A stretch of DNA of 64,000 nucleotides from Herbiconiux solani NBRC 106740 (lineage in GTDB: Bacteria; Actinomycetota; Actinomycetes; Actinomycetales; Microbacteriaceae): assembly GCF_001571005.1 (NCBI RefSeq), contig NZ_BCST01000006.1, forward strand, positions 62,001 through 126,000. The letters are read 5' to 3'. The translations under genes and the position numbers were made by a program. Shown here one piece after another: positions 16,720 through 25,561 of the stretch (positions are counted from its first letter, which is position 1; each line of letters begins with the position of its first letter). Below the pieces are notes generated by a model that was not told the origin of the DNA, made no database searches, and worked only from the letters and a program-made list of their open reading frames with translations.

Positions 16720-16791
16720 CGGGCTGCCGCGCGGGCGGAGACACGTGTAGGGCATACTGCTAGCAGAACCCCTACTCGCGGAAAGGCCGTC

Positions 16792-18411
16792 ATGCCGCCC
16801 CTGTTCTCGTTCGAATCAATCCTCACCGTCGTGATCGTCGGGGTCGTGGTCCTCGTCGCACTGATCGTCCTGATCGTGCTGCTGAGGGGAATCAAGGTCG
16901 CGAAGCCCGACGAGGCGATCATCGTCACCTCCCGGCAGAAGCCGGTGAAGGAGGGGCACCCGCCGCTCGGCCAGACCGCGCTCGAGGAGACCGAGAACGC
17001 CGGCCAGCGCGTGGTCTTCGGCTCGCGCGTGTTCGTCAAGCCGATCGTCGAGGCGTACTTCAAGCTCAGCCTCCGCAGCCGTCAGCTGAACGTGCAGGCC
17101 ACGGCTCAGACCAAGGATGCGATCACGATCAAGGTGAACGCGGTCGCGGTCGTCAAGGTGGGCGGCTCGGAGTCGATGGTGCGTGCCGCCGCCCAGCGGT
17201 TCCTCAACCAGCAGGACCAGATCGAGACCTCCACCGAGGAGGTGCTCTCCGGATCCGTGCGGTCGATCGTCGGTCAGCTGACGGTCACCGAGATCATCAC
17301 GAACCGCCAGGCGCTGCAGGGCCAGGTGCTCGACGCGGTGCGCGAGTCGCTGGACGTTCAGGGTCTTCAGATCGACACGCTCCAGATCAAGGAGATCGAC
17401 GACGACAACGGCTACATCCGCGACCTCGGTCGTGCCGAAGCCGCCCGCGTGAAGCAGGTCGCCGAGGTCGCCGAGTCGGTGGCCCGCCGCACCTCCGAGG
17501 AGGCCCGGATCGAGGCCGACCAGGCCGTGGCCGAGCAGCAACGGAAGCTCGACCTGCGGAACGCCGAGATCCAGAAGGAGACCGACAAGGCCCGCGCCGA
17601 GGCCGCCGCGTCGCGCCCGCTCGCCGAGGCGATCTCGCAGCAGGAGGTCATCGCGCAGCAGGAGATCACCGCCGGCAAGCGGGTGGGCCTCCGCAAGCAG
17701 GAGCTCGACGCCGAGATCCGCGCGGTCGCCGACGCCGAGGCGTACTCGCTCGAGAAGAAGGCGCAGGCGGATGCCGCGGCCGCCGTCGCCGCCGCGAACG
17801 CCGAGCGCGATCGACGCAAGGCCGTCGCCGAGGCCGTCGAGGCCGAGGGTCTGGCCGAGCGCAACCGGCGCCGGTCGGCCGCCGAGGCGACCGAGGCCGA
17901 GGGGGTGGCCGAGAAGAACCGCCGTATCGCGGCCGCCGAGGCGCTCCGGGCCGAGGGTGAGGCCGAGGCGAACTCGATCCGCGTCAAGGGTGCGGCCGAG
18001 GCCGAGGCGACCCGGGCTCAGGCCGACGCCCTCGAGGAGCGCGCCGACGACCTGCTGCGGCAGCAGGTGATCGGCCAGCTGCCCGCCATCGTGCGCGCCG
18101 CATCCGAGCCGCTGTCGGCGATCTCGAACATGACGATCATCTCGAGCGACGGTCAGGGCACCGAGCAGGTCAGCGGCAACGTCGCGAGCCAGCTCGCCTC
18201 GTCGATGCAGATCGTGAAGGACCTGGTCGGCATCGACATCGCGGAGATCGTGACCGGGCGCGCCACGGGTGCGGCCGCCGGGCAGGCGTTCGCCGAGGCC
18301 GGCGGCTCGGCCGGCACGGCCGGCGCGGGTTCTGCGGGTGCCGGCGCGGCTTCGGCGGCGAAGGCCGGGCGCACGGCGACGGTCGCCTCGAAGCCCCCGA
18401 CGACCCCGTAG
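16792..18411 (+). CDS. Flotillin-like SPFH domain protein
   Basis: 539-aa membrane scaffold protein. An N-terminal hydrophobic hairpin (VVIVGVVVLVALIVLIVLL, residues about 12-32) anchors it. An SPFH/band 7 domain follows (KPDEAIIVTSRQK, VNAVAVVKVGG, EVLSGSVRSIVGQLTVTEII, LQIDTLQIKEIDDDNGYI). From about residue 220 to 430 it is a long Ala/Glu/Arg-rich coiled coil with imperfect repeats of the type AEAVEAEGLAERNRR. The tail is Gly/Ala-rich. AAAGG precedes ATG 16792. Flotillins organise membrane microdomains; a link to the neighbouring wall-polymer genes is only positional. The stop codon sits in a 14-bp tandem duplication. Confidence 0.92.
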   Translation: MPPLFSFESILTVVIVGVVVLVALIVLIVLLRGIKVAKPDEAIIVTSRQKPVKEGHPPLGQTALEETENAGQRVVFGSRVFVKPIVEAYFKLSLRSRQLNVQATAQTKDAITIKVNAVAVVKVGGSESMVRAAAQRFLNQQDQIETSTEEVLSGSVRSIVGQLTVTEIITNRQALQGQVLDAVRESLDVQGLQIDTLQIKEIDDDNGYIRDLGRAEAARVKQVAEVAESVARRTSEEARIEADQAVAEQQRKLDLRNAEIQKETDKARAEAAASRPLAEAISQQEVIAQQEITAGKRVGLRKQELDAEIRAVADAEAYSLEKKAQADAAAAVAAANAERDRRKAVAEAVEAEGLAERNRRRSAAEATEAEGVAEKNRRIAAAEALRAEGEAEANSIRVKGAAEAEATRAQADALEERADDLLRQQVIGQLPAIVRAASEPLSAISNMTIISSDGQGTEQVSGNVASQLASSMQIVKDLVGIDIAEIVTGRATGAAAGQAFAEAGGSAGTAGAGSAGAGAASAAKAGRTATVASKPPTTP

Positions 18412-18428
18412 TCGCGACCCCGTAGTCG
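18401..18428 (+). repeat. 14-bp tandem duplication across the flotillin stop codon
   Basis: CGACCCCGTAGTCG occurs at 18401-18414 and again, perfectly, at 18415-18428. The TAG in the first copy is the flotillin stop; the second TAG is in another frame. Confidence 0.8.
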
Positions 18429-18468
18429 CGCCCGCGCGTCGCGCCGGGTCGGCGTAGCGGCCGTCACC

Positions 18469-18474
18469 TAGCGT
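18469..18474 (+). promoter_or_regulatory. -10 hexamer TAGCGT upstream of secreted protease
   Basis: TAGCGT, 6 nt (GGAGGC), ATG 18481. The spacer also reads like a Shine-Dalgarno sequence but is too close to the ATG to act as one, so a leaderless start is preferred. Confidence 0.5.
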
Positions 18475-18480
18475 GGAGGC

Positions 18481-20928
18481 ATGCGCGCTCCGTACCTCGC
18501 CCGACACGTCCGTGCCCTGACGACGGGCGCCGTTCTGCTGGCGCTGGTGGCCGCCGGAGCCGCGGCGCCTGCCGCCGCTGCGACCGTGCCGGGCAACGCG
18601 CTGGGCACCGCACCGGCCGGGGCTGCGACCGAGACGACGGACCCGACCAACCCCGGCGCGACGACCGCCCCTGCAGACCAGACCGACCCTGGCGCCCCGG
18701 TCGACCCGTCCGCGCCGCCGGCGACGATGAAGAGCTACGACGCGGCCGACTTCCAGGCGCTCGCCGAGCAGCTGCCCGCCGAGCTCGGCGAGGCCGTGCA
18801 GCGCGACCTGGGCGAGTCGACGGAGGACTACCTGGCCCGTGCCGCCGCCGCGGTCGACGCCGCCGCGGTGGTCGGCGACCTGACCGAGGACGGCGTGGGC
18901 CTCCTCGGCTCGCGCCTGGAGGGCACCGAGCTCGTCGTGAACGTGGCCTCGCCCGACGACGTCCCCGCCGTCGAGGCGGTCGGCGCCCGCGCCGAGCTCG
19001 GCGAACCGGTCACGCCCGACTACTCCGGCGCCACCCTCGACGCGCTCGGCGACCTGGTCGGCGGCCAGGGCTTCTCGTTCACCACGCAGGAGTACACCTT
19101 CGTCTGCTCGGTGGGCTTCAACGGCCGCACCAAGTCGGGCATCCACCTGCACGAGTTCATCACCTCGGGTCACTGCATCGAGCCGAACCGCACCTTCGGC
19201 ACCGACTTCTACGAGTCGCGCCAGTCATCGGCCGGCGCCTCGCCGTCGCGCGCCGCGGTCATCGGGTCGCCGATCGACAGCCTGTTCCTGTTCGGCAACG
19301 GCGCCGACGTCGGGCCGGTCATCACCGCCGGCGGCTGGAACCCGCAGCCCGCGGTCTCGACCTGGGGCGGCGGGCAGGGAGCGCTGACCGACGGCAACCC
19401 CATCCGCGTCACCGACTACACCCCGGGCATCGTCGGTGCCCCGATCTGCAAGTCGGGCCGCACCACCGGATGGACGTGCGGTCAGATCCTGGTCGTCAAC
19501 GAGTCCTTCCCGGTCTACAACCACTCCAGCCAGCCCCGGTACGTGAACCTCACCCTCACCGACGTCTGCATGCGCTCGGGCGACAGCGGATCCGCCGCGG
19601 TGATCGGCACGGCCGCCTTCGGCCTCGGCACGGCGGGCGACTGGGTCGGCAACTGCGACCGGTCGTCGCAGCCGAACGCGATCTCGGCCTTCTTCCCGAT
19701 GATCACCACCGACGGCACGCCCAGCATCACCACCTCGCTGCCGGACTGGGAGTTGACCGTCGACGTCGCGACCCCGGTCGTCAACCCGCCGACCTTCGTC
19801 GGTGACGCCATCCGCGGCACGGTCGCGAACGTCAACCCCCGCACCTATGTGCGCGTCGTGATCGACGGCAGCCCCTACGCGGTCACCCCGGATGCGAGCG
19901 GCGCCTGGTCGGTGCCCATCCCCTCGAACCTGACCTCGGGCACCCACAGCTACACGGTCAACGCGGGCTGGGGTACGATCTCCGGCTCCGGCACGGTGTC
20001 GGGCACCTACTCGCTGAAGCCGCGGCCGACGGTGCAGCGCATCTCCGGCCCCGACCGCTACGACGTCGCCGTGCAGATCTCGCGGCAGACCTTCCCGGGC
20101 ACCGCGCCCGTCGTCTACCTCGCCGCCGGCGGCAACTACCCGGATGCGCTGAGCGCCGCGCCCGCCGCCGTGCACCGCGGCGGCCCCCTCCTGCTCACCC
20201 TCGGCGACCAGCTCCCCGCCGGTGTGGCCGACGAGCTCCGCCGCCTGCGGCCCTCGGAGGTCGTGATCGTGGGCGGAGCGAACTCCGTGGGCGAGTCGGT
20301 CGCCGACGCCGTGCGGGCGATCGTGCCCTCGGTGCGCCGACTGGCGGGATCCGGCCGGTACGAGACCTCGCAGCTGGTCGTGCGCGACGCGTTCCCGAGT
20401 GCCACCCGCGCCTACGTGGCCACGGGCCAGAACTTCCCGGACGCCCTGTCGGCGAGTGCGGCCGCGGGCTCCTCGGACATCCCGGTGCTCCTGGTCCAGG
20501 GATCGGCCTCGACCCTGGACGACCCGACGCGGGCGACGCTCTCGGCCCTCGGGGTGCAGCGCGCGACGATAGCGGGCGGGCCGAACTCGGTGACCGAGGG
20601 CATCCGCTCGCAGCTCGCCTCGCTGCTGCCCGGCGGGGTCGACCGGCAGGCGGGCGTCGACCGGTTCGAGGCCTCGGTCGCGATCAACCGCGCGGCGTTC
20701 AGCTCGAGCCAGACGGTGTACATCGCCACCGGCTACAACTTCCCGGACGCCCTCGCCGGCGGTGTGCTGGCCGGGGTGCGGGACGCCCCGCTCTACATCG
20801 TGCCGACGAACTGCGTGCCGCGGGGAGTGCTCACCGACATCGTGAACCTGCGCGCCTCGACCGTCGTTCTTCTCGGCGGACCTGTTTCTTTGACCGCTTC
20901 GGTGGAACAATTGGCCTCATGTTCGTGA
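18481..20928 (+). CDS. Secreted trypsin-like serine protease with three CWB2 repeats
   Basis: 815-aa exported protein. A signal peptide (residues about 1-34, LALVAAGAAAPAAAA) is followed by a Thr/Pro-rich linker and a ~130-aa propeptide-like region. The streptogrisin-like S1 domain has H231 in ITSGHC, D266 in SPIDSLF and S369 in RSGDSGSAAV. An Ig-like strand-rich domain lies near 420-505. From about 520 three cell wall binding type 2 repeats follow, each with an R(I/L)(S/A)GxxRY opening and a NYPDAL or NFPDAL motif. The enzyme is probably anchored non-covalently to an anionic wall polymer through the CWB2 repeats. The next gene has the same C-terminal module. Confidence 0.92.
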   Translation: MRAPYLARHVRALTTGAVLLALVAAGAAAPAAAATVPGNALGTAPAGAATETTDPTNPGATTAPADQTDPGAPVDPSAPPATMKSYDAADFQALAEQLPAELGEAVQRDLGESTEDYLARAAAAVDAAAVVGDLTEDGVGLLGSRLEGTELVVNVASPDDVPAVEAVGARAELGEPVTPDYSGATLDALGDLVGGQGFSFTTQEYTFVCSVGFNGRTKSGIHLHEFITSGHCIEPNRTFGTDFYESRQSSAGASPSRAAVIGSPIDSLFLFGNGADVGPVITAGGWNPQPAVSTWGGGQGALTDGNPIRVTDYTPGIVGAPICKSGRTTGWTCGQILVVNESFPVYNHSSQPRYVNLTLTDVCMRSGDSGSAAVIGTAAFGLGTAGDWVGNCDRSSQPNAISAFFPMITTDGTPSITTSLPDWELTVDVATPVVNPPTFVGDAIRGTVANVNPRTYVRVVIDGSPYAVTPDASGAWSVPIPSNLTSGTHSYTVNAGWGTISGSGTVSGTYSLKPRPTVQRISGPDRYDVAVQISRQTFPGTAPVVYLAAGGNYPDALSAAPAAVHRGGPLLLTLGDQLPAGVADELRRLRPSEVVIVGGANSVGESVADAVRAIVPSVRRLAGSGRYETSQLVVRDAFPSATRAYVATGQNFPDALSASAAAGSSDIPVLLVQGSASTLDDPTRATLSALGVQRATIAGGPNSVTEGIRSQLASLLPGGVDRQAGVDRFEASVAINRAAFSSSQTVYIATGYNFPDALAGGVLAGVRDAPLYIVPTNCVPRGVLTDIVNLRASTVVLLGGPVSLTASVEQLASCS

Positions 20929-20938
20929 TGGGGATCGA

Positions 20939-22699
20939 ATGGGTGATGGGCGCCGGCGACTGATCGGCCGCGCCGGCGCGGCGATCGCCCTGCTGGCCGG
21001 GCTCGTACCGGCCGGGATCGGTGTGCTGCCCGCGGCGGCTTCGGTGCCCGCGGCGGCATCGGCTTCTTCTTTCGCATCCGCCGCATCCGCTTCGGCATCC
21101 GCCCCGTCGGCGGTCGTGCTCGCGGCGCAGGAGGACCAGGTCTTCGACCGCGTGAACACGCAGCGTGCCGCGAACGGCCTGCCGCCGCTCCTCCGCGACG
21201 CGACGATCGAGGCGGCCGCCGAGGAGTGGGCGAACTACATGACCACCCTCGCGAATCCGCTCACGCACAGCCCCAACGACTGGCGCGCCTCGAAGATCCC
21301 GCCCGGCTGGCGCACGAATGGCGAGAACATCGCCGTCGGCCAGGTGAGCGCCGACCAGGTGATGAGCGACTGGATGGCGTCGCCGGGGCACCGCGCGAAC
21401 ATCCTGAACAGCAGCTACACCCGGATCGGCGTCGGCTACGTCGCCAGCAACCGCGGAGGGATGTGGGTGCAGATCTTCGGCGGCTACGACAGCAACCCGC
21501 CCGCGCCGGTCGGTCAGCTGACGCCCGGAACGCCCACGATATCCGGCACGCCCCGGGTGGGGAGCGTGCTGACCGCCGACCCCGGCGCCTGGGGCCCGGG
21601 AGAGGTCTCGCTGTCGTACCAGTGGAACGCGGGTGGCCAGGCACTCGCCGGCGCCACGGGCTCGACCTACCTTCCCGACCAGACGACGGTCGGGCGCCCC
21701 ATCACCGTCACGATCACCGGCTCGCGCTCGGGCTACGCCTCGGCATCGCGGACGAGCGCCGCGACCACCGCGGTGACGACTCCCTTCACCGTCGACCGGG
21801 TGGCCGGCCCCGACCGCTACAGCGGCGCCGTCGCCCTCTCCGTGTCGGGCTACCCTGACGGGGCGCCGGTGGTCTACGTGGCGACCGGCACGAACTATCC
21901 GGATGCGCTCAGCGCCGGCCCCGCCGCGGCCGTGCAGGGCGGCCCGCTCCTGCTCACGCTGCCCGACAGCCTGCCTGACGTGGTCGTGAGCGAGCTCGGG
22001 CGGCTGAAGCCCGCCAAAGCCGTCGTGGTGGGCGGCACCGCCTCGGTCTCGCCCGCGGTCGAGGCGCAGCTGCGCGGACTCGTGCCCTCCGTCGTGCGGG
22101 TCGCCGGGCCCGACCGGTTCTCCGGGTCGCGCGCCCTGGTCGACTACGCCTTCGGTGCCGGAGGGACGCACGGAGCGCCCACGGCGTACATCTCGACCGG
22201 CTGGAACTTCCCCGACGCGCTCGCCGCGGGTGCCGCCGGCGGGCACGCCGACTCTCCGGTGCTGCTGGTCGACGGCACGGCGAACGGCACCGACAGCGCC
22301 ACGAACGCGGCCCTGCTCGCGCTCCACCCCTCGTCGGTCAAGATCGCAGGCGGGCCGAACTCGGTCTCGGGCGGCGTCGCGACCTCGCTCTCGATGGTCG
22401 CCCCCGTGCAGCGCCTCGCCGGAGCCGACCGCTACGCCGGGGCCGTGGCAGTCAACCTCGACGCCTACCGCTCCGCCAGCACGGCCTACCTCGCGACCGG
22501 ACTGAGCTTCCCGGACGCCCTCTCCGGCTCGGCCCTCGCCGGGGCGCAGGACGCCCCGCTGTTCGTGGTGCCCGGCACCTGCGTGCCGCGCCCGGTGCTG
22601 GCGGCCCTCACCTCCCTCGGGGTCGGCCGGGTCGTGCTGATCGGGGGAACAGCCACGCTCGCTCCCGAGGTGCAGAACCTCTCAGCCTGCGCCTCGTAG
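20939..22699 (+). CDS. Secreted CAP/SCP domain protein with three CWB2 repeats
   Basis: 586 aa. Signal peptide to about residue 38, then an Ala/Ser-rich linker. The CAP domain (about 60-185) has FDRVNTQRAANGLPPLLRD, the PLTHSPNDW region, GENIAVGQ, DWMASPGHRANILNSSYTRIGVGY. An Ig-like domain follows (TPTISGTPRVGSVLTADPGAW to about 280), then three CWB2 repeats (VAGPDRYSGA, NYPDALSAG, NFPDALAAG, SFPDALSGS). The CWB2 module is paralogous to that of the upstream protease, from which it is separated by only 10 bp, so the pair probably forms one operon. CAP proteins bind lipids or act in wall biology; the activity here is unknown. Confidence 0.9.
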   Translation: MGDGRRRLIGRAGAAIALLAGLVPAGIGVLPAAASVPAAASASSFASAASASASAPSAVVLAAQEDQVFDRVNTQRAANGLPPLLRDATIEAAAEEWANYMTTLANPLTHSPNDWRASKIPPGWRTNGENIAVGQVSADQVMSDWMASPGHRANILNSSYTRIGVGYVASNRGGMWVQIFGGYDSNPPAPVGQLTPGTPTISGTPRVGSVLTADPGAWGPGEVSLSYQWNAGGQALAGATGSTYLPDQTTVGRPITVTITGSRSGYASASRTSAATTAVTTPFTVDRVAGPDRYSGAVALSVSGYPDGAPVVYVATGTNYPDALSAGPAAAVQGGPLLLTLPDSLPDVVVSELGRLKPAKAVVVGGTASVSPAVEAQLRGLVPSVVRVAGPDRFSGSRALVDYAFGAGGTHGAPTAYISTGWNFPDALAAGAAGGHADSPVLLVDGTANGTDSATNAALLALHPSSVKIAGGPNSVSGGVATSLSMVAPVQRLAGADRYAGAVAVNLDAYRSASTAYLATGLSFPDALSGSALAGAQDAPLFVVPGTCVPRPVLAALTSLGVGRVVLIGGTATLAPEVQNLSACAS

Positions 22700-22778
22700 A
22701 CTGGTGCAGGCGATTTCGCCGTGTCCGCCCTCACCGCTATGGTGAGCTTGTATCGACTTCTGCACCCGATGGGCTCCC

Positions 22779-23759
22779 GTGATCACTCCCGACCTGGCAA
22801 TGACTATCCTCGGCGGCGACCTCGCGGCTCCGCTCGTCGACGAGACGTTCGGCCACCTCGGGTCCATCGAGGAGCTGCGCGCGCCGCTCTCGGGCAAGCG
22901 CGTGGTCGTCACAGGGGGAGCCGGCAGCATCGGCGGGGCGCTCGCCGTGGCCCTGATCACCGACCCCGACCGCACGGCGCCCGTGATCGTGATCGACACC
23001 AGCGAACGGGGCGTCGCCGCCCTGAGCAACTGGGTGACCGCGCTCGGCATGTCCGCCAACCTCCAGGTCGTCGTCGCCGACGTCTCGGACCGTGATCAGA
23101 TGGACGAGGTCTTCGACCGGATCGCCGCGGAGGTCGTCGTGCACGCGGCGGCGGTCAAGCACGTCGGCACGTGCGAGGCCAACCCGCGGCTGGCGCAGCG
23201 CATCAACGTCGACGCCACGCGCATCCTGCTCGAGCAGAGCGCCCTGCGCGGCGTGACCCGGTTCGTGCTGGTCTCCAGCGACAAGGCCACCTCGCGCGTC
23301 AACGTGCTCGGCCGCACGAAGTACGACGCCGAGGTCGAGGTGGCCGCGGCCGCCGTGCGCGGTCTCGCGGCCTCCTCGGTGCGGCTGCCCAACATCTGGG
23401 GCTCGAGCGGTTCGGTGATCGAGCTCTGGCGCCAGTCGATCGCCCTCGACCTGCCCGTCACCCTCTTCGGGCCCGAGACCACGCGCTACTACCAGTCGGT
23501 CTACGACACCGTGCGCATCCTTCTTCTGCTCGCCACCCATCGCGAGACGGCCGCAGGCACCACTTTCGTGGTCTCGGAGGCCGTGCAGCTCAGCCTGGCA
23601 GAGGTGCTCGAGCGGGTCGCGGCGGATGCGGGGAACGAGTTGGAGCACCGGGTCGAGCGCCCGCGCCCGGGTGAGATCGCGCACGAGCGGCTGACCAGCC
23701 CGGACGAGACGTACGCCGAGACGCCGTGGAACGGCATCCTGGGGCTCGTCCGCGCCTGA
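22779..23759 (+). CDS. CapD/FlaA1-like polysaccharide biosynthesis epimerase/dehydratase
   Basis: Short-form (326 aa, soluble) NAD-dependent nucleotide-sugar enzyme of the polysaccharide biosynthesis family. Seen: KRVVVTGGAGSIGGAL, VVVADVSDRDQMDEVF, VVVHAAAVKHVGTCEANP, the family motif VLVSSDKATSRVNVLGRTKYDAE, and RLPNIWGSSGSVIELW. The usual YxxxK is LGRTK, i.e. Leu at the Tyr position; dehydratase-type FlaA1/PglF proteins have Met there. This suggests C4/C6 or C5 chemistry with the SDK residues as catalysts. GTG 22779 is assumed; ATG 22800 is an alternative. A CTCACC/GGTGAG hairpin at 22730-22746 lies in the leader. Confidence 0.85.
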   Translation: MITPDLAMTILGGDLAAPLVDETFGHLGSIEELRAPLSGKRVVVTGGAGSIGGALAVALITDPDRTAPVIVIDTSERGVAALSNWVTALGMSANLQVVVADVSDRDQMDEVFDRIAAEVVVHAAAVKHVGTCEANPRLAQRINVDATRILLEQSALRGVTRFVLVSSDKATSRVNVLGRTKYDAEVEVAAAAVRGLAASSVRLPNIWGSSGSVIELWRQSIALDLPVTLFGPETTRYYQSVYDTVRILLLLATHRETAAGTTFVVSEAVQLSLAEVLERVAADAGNELEHRVERPRPGEIAHERLTSPDETYAETPWNGILGLVRA

Positions 23760-23845
23760 GGCCGGCTGCCGCGCCTGGGGCCGGCTACCGCGCCTGGGGC
23801 CGGCTACCGCGCCTGAGTCCGGCTACCGCGCCTGAGGCCGGCTAC
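23751..23845. repeat. Five 19-bp tandem repeats carrying both convergent stop codons
   Basis: The unit CGCGCCTGAGGCCGGCTAC is repeated at 23751, 23770, 23789, 23808 and 23827 with one to three substitutions. The TGA of the plus-strand CapD-like gene lies in unit 1 and the TAG (CTA on the plus strand) of the minus-strand glycosyltransferase lies in unit 5. The array fills the whole 82-bp intergenic gap. Confidence 0.9.
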
Positions 23846-24702
23846 CCCTCGGGGAACTCGAACTGCGGCGGCATCGTCGCACGCTCGGGGTAGAGCTCTT
23901 CGAACAGGGCGAGCTTGAGGTCGACCAGCCCGTAGGACTGGTTCGTCTCATCCATCACGAACTCGATGTCGACGCCGAGCTTCTTCAGGGTCATGCCCCG
24001 CCGGCGGGCGGCGTAGTAGGTGAACCAGAGGTCGTCGACGAAGAAGTACTTCTCGGGCAGCTCGGTGAAGAAGCCGTCGTCGAGGAAGACGGCGGAGTCG
24101 GTGATCATCCCGCCCGGCCCGACATGGTCGACCGGGCCGCCCACCACCGCGGGGCGGCGGTCGTAGTAGTTGCGGCCCACCTCGAAGGCCCACCAGGCCG
24201 AGACGGTGCCCGGCGCGTAGGCCGCGAGGGCGGTGCTCACGAAGTCGGACTGCAGGTTCTCGTCGTCGTCGACGACGATCGCGGGGCCGGCACCGTGGGC
24301 CCGGGCGTGGTCGCGGGCGAGGTAGAACCGGCCCATCGAGCCGAGGTTGTACGGCGTCTTGACCAGCTGCACCTCGCGGAGCGCGCCGCGGGGGCGGAAG
24401 TTCCGAACCACGTCGAGGTAGTGGTCGTGGTCGGCCTTGTTGTTGTTCCAGATGTGGAAGGTGATGCCGGGGGTGCCGGTCTGGCCGTCGAGCGCCTCGA
24501 GCATGTCGATCAGGCGGGTGGGGCGGTTCCAGAGGCACATGAAGACGGGGACGGTCTGCTCGGCGGCGGCGGCGGTGCCCGTGCCCGCGCCGTAGTGCAC
24601 GCGCGTGCTGCGGTAGTGTCCGCCCAGGATGCGGCGGCGGATGACCCGCTTCGCGAGCACCTCGGCTCGGCTCCGGAGGGCGGTGGGGATGCTGGTGGTC
24701 AT
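23842..24702 (-). CDS. Glycosyltransferase-like protein (GT2 fold)
   Basis: 286-aa protein with a GT-A-like core: VPVFMCLWNRPTRLIDMLEAL, ITFHIWNNNK, LVKTPYNLGSMGRFYLARDHA, the acidic metal-site motif IVVDDDENLQSDF, and VDDLWFTYYAARRRGMTLKKL near the end. A basic amphipathic N-terminus (RSRAEVLAKRVIRRRILG) may contact the membrane. ATG 24702 is 4 nt after the wbbL stop, so it is the third gene of the minus-strand GT4-wbbL-GT unit. Donor unknown. Confidence 0.8.
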   Translation of the reverse strand: MTTSIPTALRSRAEVLAKRVIRRRILGGHYRSTRVHYGAGTGTAAAAEQTVPVFMCLWNRPTRLIDMLEALDGQTGTPGITFHIWNNNKADHDHYLDVVRNFRPRGALREVQLVKTPYNLGSMGRFYLARDHARAHGAGPAIVVDDDENLQSDFVSTALAAYAPGTVSAWWAFEVGRNYYDRRPAVVGGPVDHVGPGGMITDSAVFLDDGFFTELPEKYFFVDDLWFTYYAARRRGMTLKKLGVDIEFVMDETNQSYGLVDLKLALFEELYPERATMPPQFEFPEG

Positions 24703-24706
24703 GCGA

Positions 24707-25561
24707 TCAACCTCGGTTCTGCAGGCGCGTGCGGATGCCCAGTCCCGCCCGAAGTACCAGGCGCAAGGGTAGCAGCAAGGGCCCTGAGTACTTCTGCGAC
24801 AGGAACCGGTAGGCGCTCGCGTGGTGGGCCTCCACCATGCGCTTGGACTCGCCCTCGGTCGAGTGGCCGCCGGAGTGCTCGACGACCGCGTGCGGCGCGT
24901 AGCGGTTGCGCCAGCCGTGCGTGCCGAGCCGGTAGCCGAGATCCACGTCTTCGAAGTACATGAAGTAGCCCTCGTCGAAGCCGCCGATCTGCTCGAACGC
25001 CGCCCGTCGCACCAGCAGGCACGAGCCGGAGAGCCAGCCCACGTCGACCTCGCCGGCGGTGTCACCGGCGGTGCCGGCGTGGTAGAGCCTGGTCCACGGA
25101 TTGGTCTTCCAGATCTTCGAGAACAGGGCGTGGCCGATCCCGATCCGGAGCGACGGGATCGCGCGCGCCGAGGGATAGGTGACGCCGTCGGTGAGCACCC
25201 GGGGCCCGACCGAACCGATGTCCGGTGCCGACATGCCGACCGCCACCATCCGGTCGATCGCGTCGGCGTGCAGCACGATGTCGGGGTTCGAGATCAGAAT
25301 CCAGGTGACCGAGGCCGGCAGGGTCGCCACGGCGGCGTTCATCCCGCCGCCGTAGCCGGGGTTGTCGGGGAGCGGGACGTACTCGGCCCCGTGCTCGGCC
25401 GCGATGCCGGCGACACGGGAGTGCTGGTCGGGCTTGTTGTCGGCCACGACCACAACGAGCTCGGTGGCGCTGGCCTCGGGCAGCGACTCGAGGAACGGGA
25501 CGAGCTCGTCCTCGGAGGCGTAGCTCACGGTCACGACCGCGATGTAGGGGTGCTCGCTCAT
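24707..25561 (-). CDS. wbbL: Rhamnosyltransferase WbbL
   Basis: Family 2 enzyme expected to add L-rhamnose from dTDP-Rha to polyprenyl-PP-GlcNAc, the linkage step for actinobacterial wall glycans. The 284-aa protein tracks the mycobacterial WbbL pattern: VTVSYASEDELVPFLESL, VVADNKPDQ, DNPGYGGGMNAAV, SNPDIVLH (DxD region), YPSARAIPSLRIGIGHALF, NPWTRLYHA, VGWLSGSCLLVRRAAFEQIG, GFDEGYFMYFEDVDLGYRLG, and HSTEG. Start ATG 25561 overlaps the upstream GT stop (ATGA). It connects the rml genes to assembly of a rhamnose-containing polymer. Confidence 0.9.
   Translation of the reverse strand: MSEHPYIAVVTVSYASEDELVPFLESLPEASATELVVVVADNKPDQHSRVAGIAAEHGAEYVPLPDNPGYGGGMNAAVATLPASVTWILISNPDIVLHADAIDRMVAVGMSAPDIGSVGPRVLTDGVTYPSARAIPSLRIGIGHALFSKIWKTNPWTRLYHAGTAGDTAGEVDVGWLSGSCLLVRRAAFEQIGGFDEGYFMYFEDVDLGYRLGTHGWRNRYAPHAVVEHSGGHSTEGESKRMVEAHHASAYRFLSQKYSGPLLLPLRLVLRAGLGIRTRLQNRG

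Noticed and set aside
16816-19173. 785-codon minus-strand open frame
   Set aside because: Antisense to the flotillin and protease genes, Arg/Gly/Leu-rich, with no recognisable domain.
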